Assembly (NCBI GenBank): GCA_002085035.1
Contig: MZGM01000072.1
Location: forward strand, 1-6,708
DNA length: 6,708 bases
Source of the DNA: Candidatus Zhuqueibacterota bacterium 4484_219
Lineage (GTDB): Bacteria; Zhuqueibacterota; JdFR-76; 4484-219
Direction: 5' to 3'
Below the pieces are notes generated by a model that saw nothing but the letters and a program-made list of their open reading frames with translations, did no database searches and was not told where the DNA came from. Of this stretch, positions 1 through 6,706 are shown piece by piece (position 1 is the first letter of the stretch; every line of letters begins with the position of its first letter). Both the position numbers and the translations under genes were made by a program.

Positions 1-320
1 TGTTGATGTTTCCGGAAGGAACACGAAGTCGCACTGGGAAACTACTGAAAGCTAAAATGGGTATTGGTATGGTCGCTTATCACAATCGCGCTGATATTGT
101 ACCAATGTATTTACATGGCACTTTTCGGTTGCGTGAGTGTCTGTTCCGTTACCCCGGTCTGATTGTGAATATTGGGCAGCGGATTCCTATTCGTAAATAT
201 TTAGAAATGAAACTCCCACGCAAAGAAATTTATCAACAAATCAGTAACGATGTGATGAGTCACATAGCTGAACTTAAACGCCAAACATTACAAAAAATAA
301 AGAAAAGGAGGAGTAGTTGA
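1..320 (+). CDS. plsC: 1-acyl-sn-glycerol-3-phosphate acyltransferase (PlsC/LPLAT family), 3' part only
   Basis: This is the C-terminal part of a lysophospholipid acyltransferase, cut by the window start. The first complete codon is at base 3 (TTG), which is an internal Leu and not a start. The visible part opens with FPEGTRSR, the family's block III motif that binds the glycerol-phosphate substrate. It continues with VPMYLHGT, matching the hydrophobic VP-containing block IV. The catalytic HX4D box (block I) and block II must lie upstream. The family transfers an acyl group from acyl-ACP or acyl-CoA to lysophosphatidic acid to make phosphatidic acid at the inner face of the cytoplasmic membrane. 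The end is strongly basic (KIKKRRSS). The TGA stop touches the ATG of rpsA with no gap, which suggests translational coupling. A plsC gene just before rpsA is a known arrangement in many bacteria, often after cmk, so the assignment fits its context. A different LPLAT member with another acyl acceptor cannot be excluded. Confidence 0.88.
   Translation, partial: LMFPEGTRSRTGKLLKAKMGIGMVAYHNRADIVPMYLHGTFRLRECLFRYPGLIVNIGQRIPIRKYLEMKLPRKEIYQQISNDVMSHIAELKRQTLQKIKKRRSS
305..311 (+). promoter_or_regulatory. rpsA ribosome-binding site inside the end of plsC
   Basis: AAGGAGG is a 7-base match to the anti-Shine-Dalgarno sequence, with 9 bases between it and the ATG at 321. The AGGAGG core (306-311) is read in the plsC frame as two consecutive AGG Arg codons, so the ribosome-binding site is part of the upstream coding region. 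This differs from the Escherichia coli rpsA leader, which lacks a good Shine-Dalgarno sequence. Confidence 0.85.
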
Positions 321-2426
321 ATGCAGGAAAAAGAAAAGAATGAAATACCTTCAAACCAATCCCAGGTGGAAACATCTGGAAATCAAGAGGAAGGAGGTGA
401 AGCTCAAATCTTAAACTCTACAACTTTACCAGAAAAAAATGATTCCGAAACCTCTGTTACTGCTACTTTGCCGGAAGGCTTAGACGAAGAAATGCAATAT
501 TCACCCGAAGAATATGAAGAGATGAAGCGTATTTACGATCAAACTCTTAGTAAGTTTGTTGAGGGTGAGATTGTTAAAGGCAAAATTCTTTCTATCGACG
601 AAAGGGAAGTGTCAGTTGATATCGGCTTTAAGTCCGAAGGGATTGTTCCTGTAGAGGAATTCAGTAACCTGGAAGAGTTTAAACCGGGTGATGAGATTGA
701 AGTCTATTTAGATAGTGTTGAGGATAAGGATGGACAGCTGGTATTGTCGCGCAAAAAAGCTGACTTTATGCGTGCTTGGGAAAAGGTAGTAGAAAAATAC
801 CGCAAAGATGAAACCATCGAAGGGCGAATTGTACGTCGCATCAAAGGTGGTATGGTAGTTGACCTTATGGGTGTAGAAGCCTTTTTGCCTGGTTCTCAAA
901 TTGACATTAAACCTGTTCGTGATTTCGATGTGTTGGTAGGGCAAACTATGACTTTCAAGATCGTTAATGTCAATGAACTCCGAAAGAATATCGTAGTGTC
1001 GCGACGAGTATTATTAGAAGAGGCGATGAAAGACCAACGGGAAAAAATCTTAAACGAACTACATCGTGACCAGGTTTTAGAAGGCACAGTAAAGAACATT
1101 ACCGATTTCGGGGTTTTCATAGATCTTGGTGGCGTTGACGGTTTGTTGCATATTAACGACCTTTCCTGGGGGCGTGTCTCTCATCCTTCGGAAGTAGTAT
1201 CCCTTGACCAAAAAATTAAGGTTAAGGTACTAGATTTTGACGAGAATAAAACACGCATCTCTTTAGGACTGAAGCAACTTCTGCCGCATCCATGGGAAGA
1301 TGTAGAGAAAAAGTATCAGGTCGGCTCCAAAGTCAAAGGTAAAGTAGTAAACATCACCGACTATGGTGCTTTTATCGAACTGGAAAAAGGAATCGAGGGT
1401 TTAATCCATATCTCTGAAATGTCGTGGACACAGCATGTTAAGCATCCGAGCCAGGTACTATCTCTGGGCGATCTAGTAGAGGCGGTGGTTCTTAGTGTAG
1501 ATAAAGAAGAACACAAAATTTCGTTGGGATTGAAACAACTTCAGCCTGATCCTTGGGAAAATATTGAAGAAAAATACCCTGTTGGCTCTCATCATAAAGG
1601 TGTAGTGCGTAATCTAACTAATTTCGGTGCTTTTGTAGAACTTGAAGAAGGGATCGACGGATTAGTACACATATCTGATCTCTCATGGACGCGCAAAGTA
1701 CGACATCCTAATGAAATTCTCAAAAAAAATGAGACAATCGAAGTAGTTATTCTGGGCATTGATCGCGAAAATCGCCGCATCTCATTAGGCCATAAACAGG
1801 TTTTTGAAAATCCATGGGACGTTTTGGAAAATGCTTACAAAGTGGGAACACATGTAACAGGTAAGGTCGTTCGTGCTATTGAAAAAGGAGTAATTGTAGA
1901 AATTCCCACTAATGTAGAAGGATTTGTTCCAATCTCCCATTTGTCACGAATGCGAAAAGCCAGCCATCGCCGAACCTCGGAATTTTACAAACCAGGTGAC
2001 GTACTGGAACTGACGGTTATCGAGTTCGACAAAGATAACAAACGGATTGTTTTATCAGAAAAACCTGTGGAAGAACTAAACATAGAAGCTGAGGCCGAAA
2101 AAGTAGGGGAAGAGACACCAAAAGAATTTGAGGTAACCGAACCCGGTATGGAAGCCGAAGAGGCGAAACCCGAGAATGTCGAAACGGCTGAAGTAGAAAG
2201 TGAAAAAGTCCCCTCTGCAGAGGTAAAAATTGAAACAACTGCAGCTGAAACGAAGCAAGAGGAGAAAAAAGAAGAGTACGAAGATAAGCAGGTAGAAGCA
2301 CCCTCTGAATCAGTTGAGAAGAAAAAACCTCGAACCAGAAAAAGAAAGACCAAAACTGCTGCTGAAGAGACACAAAGTCAGACAGCAGAGGAAGAAAAGT
2401 CGGAATCTTCGCAGAAGGAAGGTTAA
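321..2426 (+). CDS. rpsA: 30S ribosomal protein S1, six S1 domains with long N- and C-terminal tails
   Basis: S1 binds mRNA and helps dock it on the 30S subunit for initiation. Six OB-fold S1 domains are visible at about residues 79-145, 164-228, 250-318, 336-405, 423-492 and 509-579. Domains 3 to 5 are close copies, each with a TDFG/TDYG/TNFG-like segment and the aromatic and His residues typical of RNA-binding S1 folds (F263, F266, H277; Y348, F351, H363; F435, F438, H450). Domains 1 and 2 lack these, as in E. coli S1 where they dock to the ribosome and S2. Domain 6 also lacks them but has a basic patch (R543 to R551). At 701 residues it is far longer than E. coli S1 (557). About 78 mostly acidic residues precede domain 1, and a low-complexity Glu/Lys/Ala-rich tail follows from about residue 580. 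That tail includes a basic patch, KKKPRTRKRK (667-676). The ATG start follows a strong Shine-Dalgarno sequence and abuts the plsC stop. The family call is firm; the role of the tails is unknown. Confidence 0.97.
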   Translation: MQEKEKNEIPSNQSQVETSGNQEEGGEAQILNSTTLPEKNDSETSVTATLPEGLDEEMQYSPEEYEEMKRIYDQTLSKFVEGEIVKGKILSIDEREVSVDIGFKSEGIVPVEEFSNLEEFKPGDEIEVYLDSVEDKDGQLVLSRKKADFMRAWEKVVEKYRKDETIEGRIVRRIKGGMVVDLMGVEAFLPGSQIDIKPVRDFDVLVGQTMTFKIVNVNELRKNIVVSRRVLLEEAMKDQREKILNELHRDQVLEGTVKNITDFGVFIDLGGVDGLLHINDLSWGRVSHPSEVVSLDQKIKVKVLDFDENKTRISLGLKQLLPHPWEDVEKKYQVGSKVKGKVVNITDYGAFIELEKGIEGLIHISEMSWTQHVKHPSQVLSLGDLVEAVVLSVDKEEHKISLGLKQLQPDPWENIEEKYPVGSHHKGVVRNLTNFGAFVELEEGIDGLVHISDLSWTRKVRHPNEILKKNETIEVVILGIDRENRRISLGHKQVFENPWDVLENAYKVGTHVTGKVVRAIEKGVIVEIPTNVEGFVPISHLSRMRKASHRRTSEFYKPGDVLELTVIEFDKDNKRIVLSEKPVEELNIEAEAEKVGEETPKEFEVTEPGMEAEEAKPENVETAEVESEKVPSAEVKIETTAAETKQEEKKEEYEDKQVEAPSESVEKKKPRTRKRKTKTAAEETQSQTAEEEKSESSQKEG
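391..400 (+). promoter_or_regulatory. internal Shine-Dalgarno-like decamer in rpsA codons 24-27
   Basis: AAGGAGGTGA is a full 10-base complement of the usual 16S rRNA 3' end (UCACCUCCUU), longer than the match at the real rpsA start. It is read in frame as part of Glu-Glu-Gly-Gly-Glu in the disordered leader. No ATG, GTG or TTG lies at a suitable distance downstream, so it is unlikely to start a protein. It may slow elongating ribosomes or bind free 30S subunits, but it could also be a chance result of Glu/Gly codon choice. The sequence match is certain; any function is a guess. Confidence 0.3.
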
Positions 2427-2456
2427 GCATTTTAAGACGGTAAGATTTATTGAGCA

Positions 2457-3782
2457 ATGAAACGGGTTTCATTTTACACTTTAGGTTGTAAATTGAATCA
2501 GGCAGAGAGTGCTACTATTGCGGCAAGTTTTCGGCAGCATGGTTATGAGATTGTGGATTTTGGCCAGAGAGCAGATATTTGTTTTGTCAATACTTGTTCG
2601 GTGACCGAACGAGCTGAGCAAAAAAGTCGTCAAATAGTACGTCGGGTAATTCAAACCATGCCGAGAGCAATAGTAGTGGTAGCTGGTTGTTACTGTCAAT
2701 TGCATCCGGAAGTCTTTTCCCAGACACCTGGAGTGAATCTTGTTCTAGGTACAGTTAACAAATTTGACGTTTTAAACTATTTAACTGAAATCACTAAAGA
2801 TTCTACTCCTCTGCAATTGGTAAAGGAGTTGCCCGATTCAACCCCTTTCTGTAATCCTGAGGTAGGATATTTTACTAATCACACCCGTGCCTTCTTGAAG
2901 ATTCAAGAAGGTTGTGACATGTCTTGTTCCTATTGTTCAGTACCTTTGTCGCGGGGTAGAAGTCGCAGTGGTCTTCCTGAACAACTTGTACGGCATGCCC
3001 AAAAGTTGGTTGAACAAAGCTTTAAGGAGATCGTATTAACCGGAGTACATATCGGAGCCTATGGACACGACCTCCACCCCCGCACCAATTTAGTACAACT
3101 ATTGAAAAAGCTACTTGCTGTGCCGGGTTTGGAACGTATTCGCTTGAGTTCAATTGATCCCAACGAAATTAGCCAGGAGTTAATTGAGCTGGTAGCAAGA
3201 GAAAATAGAATTTGCCCCCATTTTCATATTCCTTTGCAAAGTGGCGATGATGAAATTTTACAACGAATGAATCGGAGTTATCGGGTTGCACGTTTCCGTC
3301 AGGTTGTCAACCAAATTACTCAACGCATTCCCGAGGTTAATATTGGAACTGATGTGATTGTAGGATTTCCTGGAGAAACGGATCGTCATTTTGAGAATAC
3401 TTATCGTCTTTTAGAAGAACTCCCCATAGGTTATTTACATGTGTTTTCGTTCTCACCGCGTCCAGGCACCCCTGCGGCGAGTTTTACTGGGCAGATTGAT
3501 CAATCTACTAAGAAAAAAAGGAGCCAAGAGCTTCATAGATTAAACACACAGAAAAAATTGGCTTTTGCTTCAAAATTCATCGGTGGGAGTTTACAACAGG
3601 TACTCGTCGAGAGAAATCATTCTGGAAATATGGCGGAGGGATTATCTAAAAACTATTTGCGAGTTTTCATCGACGGTAATTACGAGTTCAATCAGATTGT
3701 ATTGGTTCAAATTTTACAGGTGGGGACCGATGGAATCTATGGGAAGGTTGTAAAAGAGAATAGCAGAGTAAATGCCGACTGA
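2457..3782 (+). CDS. mtaB: tRNA (N6-threonylcarbamoyladenosine(37)-C2)-methylthiotransferase MtaB
   Basis: This radical SAM enzyme adds a methylthio group to t6A37 to make ms2t6A in tRNAs that read ANN codons, chiefly tRNA-Lys. The N-terminal UPF0004 domain (about 1-125) has its three cluster cysteines at C11, C47 and C78. The opening YTLGCKLNQAES is the MtaB signature, whereas MiaB and RimO differ here. The radical SAM core (about 140-345) carries CDMSCSYC (C153, C157, C160), which binds the second 4Fe-4S cluster and S-adenosylmethionine. Further core signatures are LTGVHIG, HIPLQSG and IVGFPGE. The C-terminal 60 or so residues fit a TRAM tRNA-binding domain, though it is divergent. At 441 residues the length is normal. 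The start is forced: in-frame stops at 2433 and 2451 lie just upstream and no other ATG is available. The gap to rpsA is 30 bases, and the ribosome-binding site is weak (GGTAAG, about 12 bases upstream). Co-transcription with rpsA is likely. Confidence 0.93.
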   Translation: MKRVSFYTLGCKLNQAESATIAASFRQHGYEIVDFGQRADICFVNTCSVTERAEQKSRQIVRRVIQTMPRAIVVVAGCYCQLHPEVFSQTPGVNLVLGTVNKFDVLNYLTEITKDSTPLQLVKELPDSTPFCNPEVGYFTNHTRAFLKIQEGCDMSCSYCSVPLSRGRSRSGLPEQLVRHAQKLVEQSFKEIVLTGVHIGAYGHDLHPRTNLVQLLKKLLAVPGLERIRLSSIDPNEISQELIELVARENRICPHFHIPLQSGDDEILQRMNRSYRVARFRQVVNQITQRIPEVNIGTDVIVGFPGETDRHFENTYRLLEELPIGYLHVFSFSPRPGTPAASFTGQIDQSTKKKRSQELHRLNTQKKLAFASKFIGGSLQQVLVERNHSGNMAEGLSKNYLRVFIDGNYEFNQIVLVQILQVGTDGIYGKVVKENSRVNAD

Positions 3783-3808
3783 ATTTTCTGCTTAACCTCA
3801 AACAAACG

Positions 3809-3814
3809 AAGGAG
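3809..3814 (+). promoter_or_regulatory. ribosome-binding site of the OPT transporter gene
   Basis: AAGGAG lies 7 bases before the ATG at 3822, which is optimal spacing. It supports this start over later in-frame ATGs such as those for M16 and M47. The whole gap after the mtaB stop is only 39 bases and holds no hairpin or clear promoter. Confidence 0.8.
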
Positions 3815-3821
3815 AGAAAAC

Positions 3822-5804
3822 ATGAGCGAATCTCAATTCAAATCTTATGTTCCTCCAGATACCGATATGCCAGAGCTGACCCTTAGAGCTGTTTTAGTAG
3901 GTGTGATTTTAGCGATTATTTTGGGTGCTGCTAATGCTTATCTTGGGTTAGTAGCGGGAATGACTGTTGCCGCAACTTTCCCGGCGGCGGTTATTGCCAT
4001 GGCTGCACTTCGCCCATTTAAGGGGACTATTCTGGAAGAAAACATTGCCCGAACTACGGGGGCTGTTGGTGAAGCTTTGGCAGCAGGTGCAATTTTCACC
4101 ATCCCCGCTTTCCTGATCTCTGGAGTTTGGACTGAATTTGACTATGTTAAAAGCACCATCTTGATGCTTATCGGAGGTGTGTTAGGAGTATTCTTTATTA
4201 TCATTGTCCGTCGAACCCTTGTTGAGGATGTAACACTACCCTTTCCTGAGAGTCAGGCTTGTTCTGAAATCGTTAAGGCAGGGCAAAAGGGAGGTAGTGG
4301 TGGTGCAAAATATGTGTTTTGGGCTATGGGATTGGGGGGACTAATTGAATTGTTAAAAAATTCAAATGGTATTCTGATTATTAAACCGTACATTAAATAC
4401 GTATTCTCATTAGGGGACTCTGTGGTAAGATTCCTTGGTATTAAGAAAGAGGCTATTGCGCAGGGTTTTACTGGACGTATGATGATAGAAACACCGGCAG
4501 CTTCGGCTGCTCTTACTGGAGTGGGTTACATTATTGGTCCTAAATATGCCGCAATTACCTTTTCGGGGGGTGTTTTTGGCTGGCTGTTCTTAATGCCGAT
4601 TGCTTTATTTTTGGGTACTAATTTGTCTGACTACACCCAATTTGCCTCGTGGAAAAGCATCGCCTCCTCTGTCTACAATGCTCAGGTTAAGCCGATTGCT
4701 GTGGGGGCAATGTTAGTTGGAGCCTTTTGGACTCTGTACAAAATGCGGAAGAATCTTCTTGCCGGTGTTAAGAGATCTATGGGGGATATGAAAAAAAGCG
4801 GGAGTGCCAGTGCAACTGCAGTCGTTCGTACCGATAAGGACATTTCTTTTGGAAAAGTACTGCTTGTAATCGGTATTCTTATTATTCCCATGATTTTTGT
4901 TTACAATACGTTTACTCAGAATTTTGGTGGTTCTATTGTGGCAGCATTAGTTATGGCGTTGGCTGGATTGCTGTTTGCTGCTGTAGCTGGATATTTAGTG
5001 GGAATCATTGGTAGTTCGTCCAATCCCATATCTGGTCTCACGTTGACAACTTTATTGATTGCTGCTGTGCTAATGGTTGCTCTGGGAGTAAAGGGTGATG
5101 CAGGAGTGGCGGCGGTCTTGGGCGTGGCAGCAGTAGTTTGCTGTGTCGCTGGTGTGGCAGGCGATATGATTCAAGATTGGAAAGTGGGACATATTCTTGG
5201 TGGTACTCCATGGCGTATGGAAATCGCAGGAACGATTGGTGTCATTTTTGCCGCATTAACTTTAGTTGTTCCAATAGCTCTTCTGCATAATGCCAATATT
5301 GAAACTGGTGGTATCGGCGGCGAGGTTTTACCTGCTCCCCAGGCTGGTTTGATGGCAATGATGGCTAAAGGAATTGTTGCGGGAGAAATGGCCTGGCCAT
5401 TAGTCATTGCTGGGATGCTTTTCTCTGTAGCTTTGATATTAATCGGTTCACCGTCACCTATGCTCATTGCAGTTGGAATGTATTTACCGTTCCATTCCAC
5501 CGCTTGTATCTTCATCGGCGGAGTTATCAAGCTTATCGTTGATAAGGTAGCCGCCAAGAAGAATCCGGATGAACAACAAAAGACAATTTTGGCTAATACA
5601 GGATTACTTATTGCTTCGGGATTGGTAGCAGGAGAAGCTCTAACTGGCGTTATAACCGCGGGCTTAAAAACTGCTCAAGTTGAACTTCCTAAAATACTCG
5701 GCCTAAAAGAAGGTACTCCTTGGTTGGGGCTCGTGGTTTTTGCCGTGTTAGCCTATGTTTTAATTTATTATCCCTACAAAGCTATGTTAAAAGGAGAAAA
5801 ATAA
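3822..5804 (+). CDS. OPT-family oligopeptide transporter
   Basis: This is an integral cytoplasmic-membrane protein of the OPT superfamily (the family that includes plant YSL and fungal OPT proteins), of the prokaryotic type of about 650 residues. Such proteins are proton-driven importers of short peptides or, in some members, metal chelates; few bacterial substrates are known. Family signs include the N-terminal NAYLGLVAGMTVAATFPAAV (38-57), EENIARTTGAVGEA (72-85), ETPAASAALTGVGYIIGPKY (223-242), GSSSNPISGLT (397-407), DWKVGHILGGTPW (452-464) and LPFHSTACIFIGG (555-567). I count about 14 to 16 hydrophobic segments by eye. The longest polar stretch (about 308-343, rich in Lys, Ser and Asp) lies near the middle and is probably a loop between two halves. 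A short polar N-terminus without a signal peptide and a basic C-terminus (KAMLKGEK) fit a polytopic protein. Length is complete and no frame break is seen. Peptide uptake would suit an amino-acid-using organism, but the substrate cannot be read from the sequence. Confidence 0.92.
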   Translation: MSESQFKSYVPPDTDMPELTLRAVLVGVILAIILGAANAYLGLVAGMTVAATFPAAVIAMAALRPFKGTILEENIARTTGAVGEALAAGAIFTIPAFLISGVWTEFDYVKSTILMLIGGVLGVFFIIIVRRTLVEDVTLPFPESQACSEIVKAGQKGGSGGAKYVFWAMGLGGLIELLKNSNGILIIKPYIKYVFSLGDSVVRFLGIKKEAIAQGFTGRMMIETPAASAALTGVGYIIGPKYAAITFSGGVFGWLFLMPIALFLGTNLSDYTQFASWKSIASSVYNAQVKPIAVGAMLVGAFWTLYKMRKNLLAGVKRSMGDMKKSGSASATAVVRTDKDISFGKVLLVIGILIIPMIFVYNTFTQNFGGSIVAALVMALAGLLFAAVAGYLVGIIGSSSNPISGLTLTTLLIAAVLMVALGVKGDAGVAAVLGVAAVVCCVAGVAGDMIQDWKVGHILGGTPWRMEIAGTIGVIFAALTLVVPIALLHNANIETGGIGGEVLPAPQAGLMAMMAKGIVAGEMAWPLVIAGMLFSVALILIGSPSPMLIAVGMYLPFHSTACIFIGGVIKLIVDKVAAKKNPDEQQKTILANTGLLIASGLVAGEALTGVITAGLKTAQVELPKILGLKEGTPWLGLVVFAVLAYVLIYYPYKAMLKGEK

Positions 5805-5855
5805 ACAGAGGATCGAATAGTTAGATTTTTAGGTTTAACTTTTGTGATATTGAGT

Positions 5856-5929
5856 GCCCCTGTAGCTCAGATGGATAGAGCGGCGGTTTCCTAAACCGCG
5901 TGCCGGGTGTTCGAGTCACCCCAGGGGCA
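5856..5929 (+). tRNA. tRNA-Arg, anticodon CCU (reads AGG)
   Basis: A complete 74-base cloverleaf can be folded by hand. The acceptor stem GCCCCTG/CAGGGGC has 7 pairs, followed by discriminator A at 5929. The D arm is GCTC/GAGC with a 9-base loop containing GG. The anticodon stem GCGGT/ACCGC closes the loop TTCCTAA, giving anticodon CCT at 5890-5892 with T33 and A37. The variable loop is GTGCC. The T arm GGGTG/CACCC encloses TTCGAGT. All stems are perfectly paired. The 3' CCA is not encoded (the genome reads A then CTAC), so it must be added by the CCA-adding enzyme. U36-A37 makes it a possible t6A substrate. The gene sits 51 bases after the transporter and 47 before the TPR gene. No clear promoter or terminator is seen on either side, so it may be processed from a longer transcript. 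Confidence 0.97.
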
Positions 5930-5962
5930 CTACTGAACTTAGCACAGTTAAGAAAGTTAGAT

Positions 5963-5966
5963 GGAG
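5963..5966 (+). promoter_or_regulatory. probable ribosome-binding site of the TPR gene
   Basis: GGAG lies 10 bases before the ATG at 5977, a slightly long but usable spacing. The nearby ATG at 5961 is out of frame with the gene, which supports 5977 as the start. Confidence 0.55.
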
Positions 5967-5976
5967 ACGACGGAAA

Positions 5977-6645
5977 ATGCTAAAACCAAGACGCAAACTA
6001 AGCCGCAGACAAATCAAACAAGATAAGTTAGTCACTTACTATCTCCAAGCTACAGACTTCATTAATCGTAACAGTAAACTGGTTCTGACTGGAGTAATAG
6101 GATTTGTGGTGGTCGTAGTTCTGGTAACAATGATTCTACGTAGCAAACACCAGGCTAATTTAGCTGCTTCGGGTATTCTTGCTGAAGCAATGCTCTATTA
6201 CCAAATGGAAGATTATGACAAGGCTATTCCAATATTGGAAAAAGTCGTAAAAAACTATTCAGGAACTCGGAATGCTGGATTAGCTACGTTTTATTTAGCA
6301 AACTGTTATTATTACAAAAACAACTATCGCAATGCCAAGAAATATTACCAAAAATATTTTGATGATTATCACAATATGCCCCTATTGAGCAGTTCGGCAT
6401 TAGCTGGAATAGCAGCTTGCCTTGAGACACAGGGTAAATTTTTGGAAGCTGCACAATATTATCACAAAAGCGCAACTAAGTTCTCCAAACTTTACAATGC
6501 ACCCGAGTATTTATTCTTGGCGGCACTATGTTACAGCAAAGTAGGGAAAACTAATCAAGCTAAAACTCTATTAAAAAAACTTATTGATAATTATCCCGAT
6601 GCTCCAAATAAAACTGATGCTCAGCTACTTTTGGCATATCTTTAG
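5977..6645 (+). CDS. membrane-anchored tetratricopeptide-repeat protein of unknown role
   Basis: The 222-residue product has a basic cytoplasmic N-terminus (MLKPRRKLSRRQIKQDKLV) and one strong transmembrane segment at about 35-53 (VLTGVIGFVVVVVLVTMIL). About 165 residues made of TPR-like helix pairs follow. Four repeats can be seen at about 67-98, 101-133, 138-170 and 174-208, each with the small-residue and aromatic pattern of TPRs (for example YYQMEDYDKAIPILEKVV and KVGKTNQAKTLLKKLI), plus a last helix to the end. By the positive-inside rule the TPR part should face the periplasm. This layout resembles YfgM/YbgF-like periplasmic TPR proteins, which bind partner proteins during secretion or envelope assembly, but I cannot assign a specific one. 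TPRs are protein-binding scaffolds, so no enzymatic role is expected. The gene follows tRNA-Arg by 47 bases and is followed by a terminator, so it probably ends a transcription unit. Confidence 0.8.
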   Translation: MLKPRRKLSRRQIKQDKLVTYYLQATDFINRNSKLVLTGVIGFVVVVVLVTMILRSKHQANLAASGILAEAMLYYQMEDYDKAIPILEKVVKNYSGTRNAGLATFYLANCYYYKNNYRNAKKYYQKYFDDYHNMPLLSSSALAGIAACLETQGKFLEAAQYYHKSATKFSKLYNAPEYLFLAALCYSKVGKTNQAKTLLKKLIDNYPDAPNKTDAQLLLAYL

Positions 6646-6684
6646 AAGCGTAACATTAAGTACAATTGTTCTTATTATCACTTT

Positions 6685-6706
6685 TGCCGAGAAAAACCTC
6701 TCGGCA
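6685..6706 (+). terminator. probable Rho-independent terminator after the TPR gene
   Basis: TGCCGAGA pairs with TCTCGGCA to form an 8-base stem around a 6-base loop (AAAACC), 39 bases after the TPR stop. The next bases are TT, then the window ends, so the length of the U tract cannot be judged. The minus-strand reading would be followed by A residues, so the hairpin points to termination of + strand transcription. It is the only convincing terminator in the window. Confidence 0.7.

Noticed and set aside
3..5. TTG as the start of the first gene
   Set aside because: It falls just before the internal FPEGTR motif, so the gene begins upstream of the window; this codon is Leu.
1985..2472. Two long minus-strand open frames (up to 151 codons) opposite the rpsA tail
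   Set aside because: They are the reverse reading of Glu/Lys-rich codons, giving Ser/Phe/Leu-rich low-complexity translations with no recognisable domain. rpsA is certain on the + strand.
3565..3753. 62-codon + strand frame inside mtaB
   Set aside because: It lies in another frame within the TRAM region of mtaB, with no ribosome-binding site or known domain.
5171..5557. 128-codon minus-strand open frame opposite the transporter
   Set aside because: It lies wholly inside the OPT gene, has no family resemblance, and is explained by the codon composition of membrane segments.
5790..5804. AAGGAG near the transporter stop as a ribosome-binding site for a small gene
   Set aside because: No ATG, GTG or TTG follows at a suitable distance, and the gap to the tRNA holds no sensible open frame.
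5834..5851. AT-rich hexamers before the tRNA as a promoter
   Set aside because: A TGATAT-like element lies only about 5 bases from the tRNA start, and no matching -35 element is found at 16-18 bases. Such hexamers are common by chance in AT-rich gaps.
5856..5929. tRNA as an attachment site for an integrated element
   Set aside because: No integrase gene and no repeat of the tRNA 3' end is seen in the following sequence, which goes straight into an ordinary gene.
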